Source: a virus. Taken from it: a stretch of DNA of 42,617 nt. The position numbers and the translations under genes are program-made. The DNA lies in the IMG/VR virus record IMGVR_UViG_3300045116_000607, positions 1-42,617 of that record. The stretch is one strand, 5' to 3'. The notes under the pieces are model-generated. The model did no database searches and had not been told where the DNA came from. It saw only the letters and a list, made by a program, of their open reading frames with translations. This document shows positions 38,434 through 42,617 of this stretch, piece after piece (within the stretch, counting starts at the first letter, position 1; every line of letters starts with the position of its first letter).

Positions 38434-38643
38434 ATGTGTACATGCCCGAACTGGTGCGACCCCAGCAGCGATTGCTGGGGCTGCCCCTATGAAGAAAGTG
38501 AGCCACCACCGCCCCCTCCGCTTCCTCCATCACGCCCCGACCCATGCCGGTGTGCATGGGCCTTTCCGGGACCCACCCCGTGTCAGTGCCCGATCTGCGG
38601 AAAAATCGCAGGCGATCCCTTCGGGCGCGTTTTCCCGTTCTAG
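38434..38643 (+). CDS. Small Cys-rich protein, second paralogue
   Basis: 69 residues with ten cysteines. The N-terminus MCTCPNWCDPSSDCWGCPYE matches the previous gene. A short proline run links it to a second Cys group (DPCRCAWAF; PCQCPICGKIAG). The C-terminal CQCPICGK is a knuckle typical of zinc ribbons. It probably binds two or more metals. The role is unknown; phage proteins this small often act on host enzymes. Confidence 0.72.
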   Translation: MCTCPNWCDPSSDCWGCPYEESEPPPPPPLPPSRPDPCRCAWAFPGPTPCQCPICGKIAGDPFGRVFPF

Positions 38644-38667
38644 CCCGATTCCGGGCAAATCTCTTAG
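38643..38667. terminator. Hairpin shared by convergent Cys-rich and terminase genes
   Basis: GCCCG 38643-38647 pairs with CGGGC 38652-38656, then AAATCTCTTAG. It begins at the last base of the plus-strand stop codon. The terminase stop codon TAA uses the TTA of CTTAG (38664-38666), so the element may serve both strands. Confidence 0.5.
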
Positions 38668-41600
38668 GCCGCTATGCCCGGAGCGAACTCGACGTGGCCC
38701 GGGAACATCGGGATCAGGATGTCGGGTCGGGGCCGCATGATCATGGAAGCAAGGAAGCAATAGAGCATGGAGTGGAACGTGTCGTCGGACTTGCCCCGGG
38801 TGAGCTTGTACTGCGTCATGTGGAGCCGGGCATTGTACTCGGCGAAGATGTTCAGCATGTCCTGCGCGTAGGGGTCTTCCCACTGGGACCACTTCGGGAA
38901 CCGGACCTTCTGGTTGCGGATCGCACTGAAGAAGTCGGACATGACCTCGGTTCGATGAAGAATGAAACGACCCAGGTCCGGCTCCCAAGCCACCTTCTTC
39001 TTGGGGCTGCCCGCATACTGATACCGCGCAACCCGAGACATGCTGAAGTTGCGCATGAGCCAGTCATTGCGGTCGAAACCGCCACCGTAGTCCGAACCCA
39101 GGATCTTGAAGTCCACGGCCAGGAGGAGCTTGGCGATGCGTCTGAGCTGTCGTCGAGGGTCCAAGTCTTCCCCCGTGAAACGATGTGCGAAGAAGATCTG
39201 GAACAGGCCATCGATGTAGCCGCCCAGGGTGAGCACGCTGAACGAGGCCTCCTCCCCGCTCCCGTGATCCAACCCCGCGAAGACCCCGCTCTCGCACCGC
39301 TTCGCCGTTTCCAGCACCTTGGTCATGTCGATGTTGTCGTTGCAGCATCGAATGACATGGGCTCGTTTCAGTGGGCGCTGACCGCTATCGTAGGAGACAC
39401 CCAGGACCTCGTTGTTGAAACGAACCGCATCATATTGCTCGAGGCAGGTCAGGATCTCCTTCCACTTCGGCCCGAGCATCCAAGGCACCATGAGCTGACA
39501 GATATGGTAACCGGCGAACGTGACCCGGTTCGCGTTGTCCGAGGTTACCGGTTGCATCTCGACCCACTGAGCCAGCGGGTCGTTAGGGTCGATGGGCTTG
39601 CCACATCGCGTACAGATCGGACCGGTCTTGCCGATGTTCTTGATCCCGAGCACGTTCCAGTGCCAGGAGGAGGGCTTGTTCGGCGTGCCATGAGCACGGC
39701 ACGGCACGGCCCACTCGTTCTGCGTGCTGAAGTCGATCCAGTACTTGTGGAGTGAGTTGTCCAGGCTCTTCGGAGTGCCGGCATAGTCGAAAAGGCCGTA
39801 GCTGGAGTGGGATGTGCACTGCTCGATGACGGGCACGGACGGCCCGTGCACGTCCTGGAACTCATCGATCTGTACCTTGTCCGAGGCGATACCCCGCGCC
39901 CGGTCCGCGGAGAGGAAGGCATACCGGATTCTGATCTGGGATCTGTTGCGGAACTGCTTGAAGAAGACGTTCTGTGCCAGCTCCCTGCTGATCATATACT
40001 GCAGCTGTGGGCTGATCTCCAGAGGATCGCGAAGCCGATCCACACTGAAGACCTGAGCCTGAGCTGCGGTGGGGCAGACGTAGAGTGTCTTGAAGGCGGG
40101 AATGATGGCACTGTAGGCCAGGCTGCTGTTGCCGAGATAGGTCGAGTTGTGTGTCACGAGCCCGCCAAGGACAAAGTTGCCCGTGCCTTCAACCGTGATG
40201 TCGTAGCACCAGCGTTCCCCAACTTCTTCGATCTCTACAACCCGATCCCAATACAAATCGGTATCGACATGCGCCTCAAGACGCCGCAGAAGCACGGGAT
40301 CACAGCCCCCGGCGGCGTAGAACTCGACGTACCGTTGTAGCTTGCGCCTCGATAACGGATAGACGGGAGAGGCATGGAGCCCGGCCTTGTAATGGGCACA
40401 ACGCCCACGGCTCCAGGTCCGGGCCACAGCCCTGAGATCATCCGTGATCTGTAGGGGGTATGTATCTCTGTTGCTGTTCTGCTTCACGCTTGGCATGGGA
40501 ACGTCTTCCGACTTTCCCAGCGCACCTATCTCGGTCAGGAAGGCGACGACCCCATCCTGGGTTTGAATCGTCAAGATGTAACTAGACCGACCCGTGCCCT
40601 TGTACAAGGTTGGCTCGTGGCCCCGAATACGGCTCGGTATCCCGAATTTCCACAGGAGCCGCTGAACCTCCTGCACCAGCTGGTGCGATGTGGACGCGTA
40701 GACCAGTACGTAATGTGACGGACACGGCACCTTGACAGAGCCATCCGTGGCCCAAAGCCTGTTCAGAAACAGAGCCGTCTGGCGCCGATCTAGACCCCAA
40801 ACCCAGTTCGGTACTGCGTGCTCTGCCGAGCGACGTCCCCAGACGCCCCACCGTTCCAGGAGCTGTCTCGGTTCGGAGCCGCGTCCCGCCTGCAAATTCA
40901 GAACGGTTGCACCGTTCCGCCGCCCTTCTCGAACGGGCCAGCCTTGAGCCCGAGCCAAGGAACGAAACTCATTCAATACAGGACCCGGGTTCTGGGTGAA
41001 ATTGAAGTTGTTGCTGACCCCGCAACAACCATCGCCGATCATGTAGGCCGCAAAGATGATCTGCGGGTCCGGGGTGTCTGCTGGGGTCACGACGAACACG
41101 CCGGCTCGACGAACGGAAGCAATCCGATCCCCGACCGCCAGCGCGCCGGATTCGGTCCACTTTCCCCAACTTCGAAGAGGATGGGTGGTTGCCACGGTCG
41201 CTTCAAGGTTTTGCTGCATGCGTATTCGTCGGCACGGTTTCTTGTACCGAGTCGACTTCCAGGTCACAGTACCCGTTGTGATATGCGAGCCATCCTCGGC
41301 CAGGGTTGCAACCCGATCCCCAACTTGAATCGCCGAGATCGGAACCGTAGCGCCGTTGGCCAGAAGGACGGGTGAATGCTCCTCGCACGACTTTTCGCTC
41401 TGCCGGCTGAAGATGAGAAGCTTGCGCCGAGCCGGCGAATCGTAGATGGTCCGGAGGTAGCGTCGGCCCTCGAAGCTGAAGGGGACGATCTCTCCCTCGA
41501 TCGGGATCCGGACAGCGAACTCGGTGAACTCGCTGGGGGTGACCTCGATTCGACGTTCCTGACGCTGCTTCTCATACTCTTGTTCAAAGAGGAGGCCTTC

Positions 41601-41747
41601 CATCTCAGACCGTTGTTGGAGCAGGCCCTCCTCCTCCATGAGTAAGCCATCGAGCTCGTCTTCCAGATCCTGGGAGTAGTCATCCTGCTCCACCGACCTC
41701 TTTGCATCGAGGTAGAAGTCCCTGACCTGTTCGGGGGCTGCAGCCAT
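38664..41747 (-). CDS. terL: Terminase large subunit interrupted by an intein
   Basis: 1027-residue precursor: N-extein 120, intein 414, C-extein 493. The spliced N-part ends LLIFSRQSEKS and resumes STYLGNSSLAYS, rebuilding a Walker A motif of the SRQxxKS type. Walker B is KVQIDEFQDV. A Cys cluster (CRAHGT, CTRCGKPIDP) lies between ATPase and nuclease, as in some terminases. The nuclease acidic residues are in FAGLDHGSGEE, KILGSDYGGGFD and KSDDTFHSM. The enzyme cuts and packages DNA into proheads, bound to the portal. ATG 41747 is used; an upstream TTG at 41753 is possible. The ribosome site (AGGATAGG) is weak. The N-terminal 75 residues are a charged coiled coil. Confidence 0.95.
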   Translation of the reverse strand: MAAAPEQVRDFYLDAKRSVEQDDYSQDLEDELDGLLMEEEGLLQQRSEMEGLLFEQEYEKQRQERRIEVTPSEFTEFAVRIPIEGEIVPFSFEGRRYLRTIYDSPARRKLLIFSRQSEKSCEEHSPVLLANGATVPISAIQVGDRVATLAEDGSHITTGTVTWKSTRYKKPCRRIRMQQNLEATVATTHPLRSWGKWTESGALAVGDRIASVRRAGVFVVTPADTPDPQIIFAAYMIGDGCCGVSNNFNFTQNPGPVLNEFRSLARAQGWPVREGRRNGATVLNLQAGRGSEPRQLLERWGVWGRRSAEHAVPNWVWGLDRRQTALFLNRLWATDGSVKVPCPSHYVLVYASTSHQLVQEVQRLLWKFGIPSRIRGHEPTLYKGTGRSSYILTIQTQDGVVAFLTEIGALGKSEDVPMPSVKQNSNRDTYPLQITDDLRAVARTWSRGRCAHYKAGLHASPVYPLSRRKLQRYVEFYAAGGCDPVLLRRLEAHVDTDLYWDRVVEIEEVGERWCYDITVEGTGNFVLGGLVTHNSTYLGNSSLAYSAIIPAFKTLYVCPTAAQAQVFSVDRLRDPLEISPQLQYMISRELAQNVFFKQFRNRSQIRIRYAFLSADRARGIASDKVQIDEFQDVHGPSVPVIEQCTSHSSYGLFDYAGTPKSLDNSLHKYWIDFSTQNEWAVPCRAHGTPNKPSSWHWNVLGIKNIGKTGPICTRCGKPIDPNDPLAQWVEMQPVTSDNANRVTFAGYHICQLMVPWMLGPKWKEILTCLEQYDAVRFNNEVLGVSYDSGQRPLKRAHVIRCCNDNIDMTKVLETAKRCESGVFAGLDHGSGEEASFSVLTLGGYIDGLFQIFFAHRFTGEDLDPRRQLRRIAKLLLAVDFKILGSDYGGGFDRNDWLMRNFSMSRVARYQYAGSPKKKVAWEPDLGRFILHRTEVMSDFFSAIRNQKVRFPKWSQWEDPYAQDMLNIFAEYNARLHMTQYKLTRGKSDDTFHSMLYCFLASMIMRPRPDILIPMFPGHVEFAPGIAA
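40146..41387 (-). other. Intein with LAGLIDADG endonuclease at the terminase P-loop
   Basis: 414 residues from C (codon 41387-41385) to N (codon 40148-40146), with S as +1. Block A CEEHSPVLLANGATVPI, block B VATTHPL, block F CYDITVEGTGNFVLGG and block G LVTHN are present. The endonuclease motifs are FAAYMIGDG and LFLNRLWATDG with acidic residues kept, so it should be active both in splicing and in homing. It lies between K-S and S-T of Walker A, a favoured intein site in ATPases. Confidence 0.95.
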
Positions 41748-41771
41748 GAACAAAGCCTATCCTGTTCCGGA

Positions 41772-41777
41772 TATAAG
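41772..41777 (+). promoter_or_regulatory. TATAAG promoter-like element
   Basis: It lies 21 nt before ATG 41799, with GGAAAGGAGG as ribosome site. TATCCTG is 7 nt further upstream than in the other TATCCTG cassettes, at 41759-41765. The terminase gene must also have its promoter in or beyond this 51-bp gap. Confidence 0.6.
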
Positions 41778-41798
41778 AGCTACGGAAAGGAGGAGCCC

Positions 41799-41993
41799 AT
41801 GTCTCCAGAACAAGCTGTCGAGCTAGCCCGGAAGGTGTTCGGAGAGCCGGATCAAGTCCAGATCCGGTACGCGCCGAATACCTGCCCACGCCAAGGTCGC
41901 GTCGGTACGCAGCTCAAGCGCTGCGGGCTCTGCGGCGCTCAGTTCACAGTCTCGCCCTGGGGCGAGATTCCCCTCACCTTCCGACACCCCTAG
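41799..41993 (+). CDS. Small CxxC protein in an isolated plus-strand cassette
   Basis: 64 residues. A helix (SPEQAVELARKVFG) precedes NTCPRQGRV and KRCGLCGAQFTVSPWG; C29, C42 and C45 could bind metal with a further ligand. It stands alone between two leftward genes with its own promoter and terminator, as a phage moron would. Function unknown. Confidence 0.7.
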   Translation: MSPEQAVELARKVFGEPDQVQIRYAPNTCPRQGRVGTQLKRCGLCGAQFTVSPWGEIPLTFRHP

Positions 41994-42021
41994 CCAGGAC
42001 TTCTTCTGGCGATTTCCTTAG
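41993..42021 (+). terminator. Hairpin plus CTTAG-tail terminator-like element
   Basis: GCCAG 41993-41997 pairs with CTGGC 42006-42010, followed by GATTTCCTTAG. CTTAG runs into the palindrome CTTAGCTAAG. The remaining bases to 42089 show no gene. Confidence 0.6.
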
Positions 42022-42089
42022 CTAAGAACGAAATGGGCCATGCTAACCCACTCCGTCCGTAGTTCCTTCTCTCCTGGAACACACCTATG

Positions 42090-42581
42090 TCAACCACCTT
42101 GGTCACGTGAGAGACCCTTGAGCAGATCATCGGTCTGGCATTGCAACTCCACACTCTGCGCGACAAGGTCCTCATCCACGACATCGACCACGACCAGGCC
42201 GTACTCCAGCAGCTCTTGTGCTGTCGACCTGAGCCAGACACGCTTCTCGGTTCCCAGCCGGCTCCAGGCCAAAGCCATTCGAGCCGCCTTGATGATTTCC
42301 TCTGGCACCTTCTCGCCCGTGATCGCCCAGCGCGCTATGTCCTGTGCCGGTCCCTCTGATCGGTCGCGGGCGGCTAACCAGGAACGAGCCCAGCGCACCC
42401 AAAAACGAACCCAGGGCTCACGCGTCCGAGCCCGAATGCCGACGTTACCTCGGACCAGCGAGATGCAGTGACGAATAGCCCGAGCCACGGTGGGCTCCAG
42501 TGCTCGTTGAAGGATAGATCTGGCGTGCGGCCGCGCGCAAATCTGCATCAACGCCCGATCTCTCGACTCGGTCTCGGTCAT
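42090..42581 (-). CDS. Basic helical protein upstream of terminase, 163 residues
   Basis: Unknown function. The first two thirds are Arg/Trp-rich and helical (TREPWVRFWVRWARSWLAAR), the last third acidic (YGLVVVDVVDEDLVAQSV). A small terminase subunit is conceivable from position and basic character, but no motif supports it. ATG 42581 overlaps the upstream stop as ATGA and has GGAGAGGAG in front. Confidence 0.65.
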   Translation of the reverse strand: MTETESRDRALMQICARPHARSILQRALEPTVARAIRHCISLVRGNVGIRARTREPWVRFWVRWARSWLAARDRSEGPAQDIARWAITGEKVPEEIIKAARMALAWSRLGTEKRVWLRSTAQELLEYGLVVVDVVDEDLVAQSVELQCQTDDLLKGLSRDQGG

Positions 42582-42617
42582 GACTCCTCTCCGTCATCCT
42601 CGTCGATATCGGGTTCG
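42578..42617 (-). CDS. C-terminal end of an acidic protein (partial)
   Basis: An open frame enters from the right edge and ends PDIDEDDGEES with TGA at 42580-42578, overlapping the next ATG by 4 nt. Only 12 codons are visible. Acidic tails of this kind are common, so no function can be given. Confidence 0.55.
   Translation of the reverse strand, partial: EPDIDEDDGEES

Larger units (their letters stand above)
37819..38489 (+). repeat. Duplicated terminator-promoter-5' coding segment (37819-37948 and 38366-38489)
   Basis: The two segments hold the same hairpin, TATCCTG-TATAA promoter, ribosome site and first 20 or so codons of the Cys-rich genes. Most positions agree. The copy spacing equals one full cassette, so the second cassette arose by tandem duplication with later divergence of its 3' part. 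Confidence 0.9.

Noticed and set aside
40146-41387. Group I intron in the terminase gene
   Set aside because: The frame is open through the insertion and the protein-splicing blocks are present, so it is an intein and not an intron.
41990-42241. 83-codon minus-strand ORF after the 163-residue gene
   Set aside because: It lacks a ribosome site and its composition (many W, S, R) suggests an out-of-frame reading. Only its last part lies outside the neighbouring gene.

Overview
This window is a stretch of a tailed-phage genome (Caudoviricetes) with a contractile tail. It is GC-rich (about 60%) and dense with genes. A large-terminase gene, a prohead-protease-like gene, a major capsid candidate, a very long tail-sheath gene and a tube candidate lie together in one mostly leftward structural block. 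I recognise no portal, tail-fibre, polymerase, tRNA or CRISPR array. The host cannot be named from the sequence. Strong AGGAGG-type ribosome sites and TATAAG promoter-like elements point to a bacterial host with standard translation.

Layout, left to right. (1) 1-1342, plus strand: a truncated repeat-bearing gene, a small membrane protein and a RadC/JAB-domain gene, with a duplicated terminator-promoter-leader segment. (2) 1583-3600, minus: a 428-residue orphan, a 37-residue ORF and RNase HII. (3) 3695-7618, minus: a translationally coupled accessory operon holding a NADAR/YbiA-like protein, a DinG/XPD-type iron-sulfur helicase, a small Cys protein and unknowns. (4) 7730-10061, minus: a 619-residue unknown and a degenerate LAGLIDADG-type protein, then an AT-richer gap. 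(5) 10225-13045, minus: a C5-cytosine methyltransferase, a CxxCxxCC (YkgJ-type) protein and unknowns. (6) 13140-14362, plus: a zinc-metallopeptidase-like protein, an RHH-like protein and an overlapping unknown. (7) 14323-35850, minus: the virion operon, about 23 genes. (8) 35927-38643, plus: an HTH protein, a membrane-anchored repeat coiled coil and two Cys-rich paralogues. (9) 38664-41747, minus: the large terminase. (10) 41799-42617: a small plus-strand Zn-knuckle cassette and two minus-strand genes.

The most notable points are these. Two full inteins with LAGLIDADG endonuclease cores interrupt the terminase exactly at its Walker A motif and the prohead-protease candidate beside its presumed catalytic serine. 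Head-associated proteins carry many K-[TILMVF]-A tripeptides, often in N-terminal leaders of the form FxDELxK[IM]A, which may be a processing or packaging signal. Small genes, mostly plus-strand, sit in self-contained cassettes: TATAAG about 20 nt before the start codon, and a hairpin with an ATTTCCCTTAG-like tail after the stop. Two virion proteins share a module of about 65 residues, and the sheath contains repeats of a domain that also occurs as a separate gene.

All functional names rest on motif reading by eye. No search or folding program was run.
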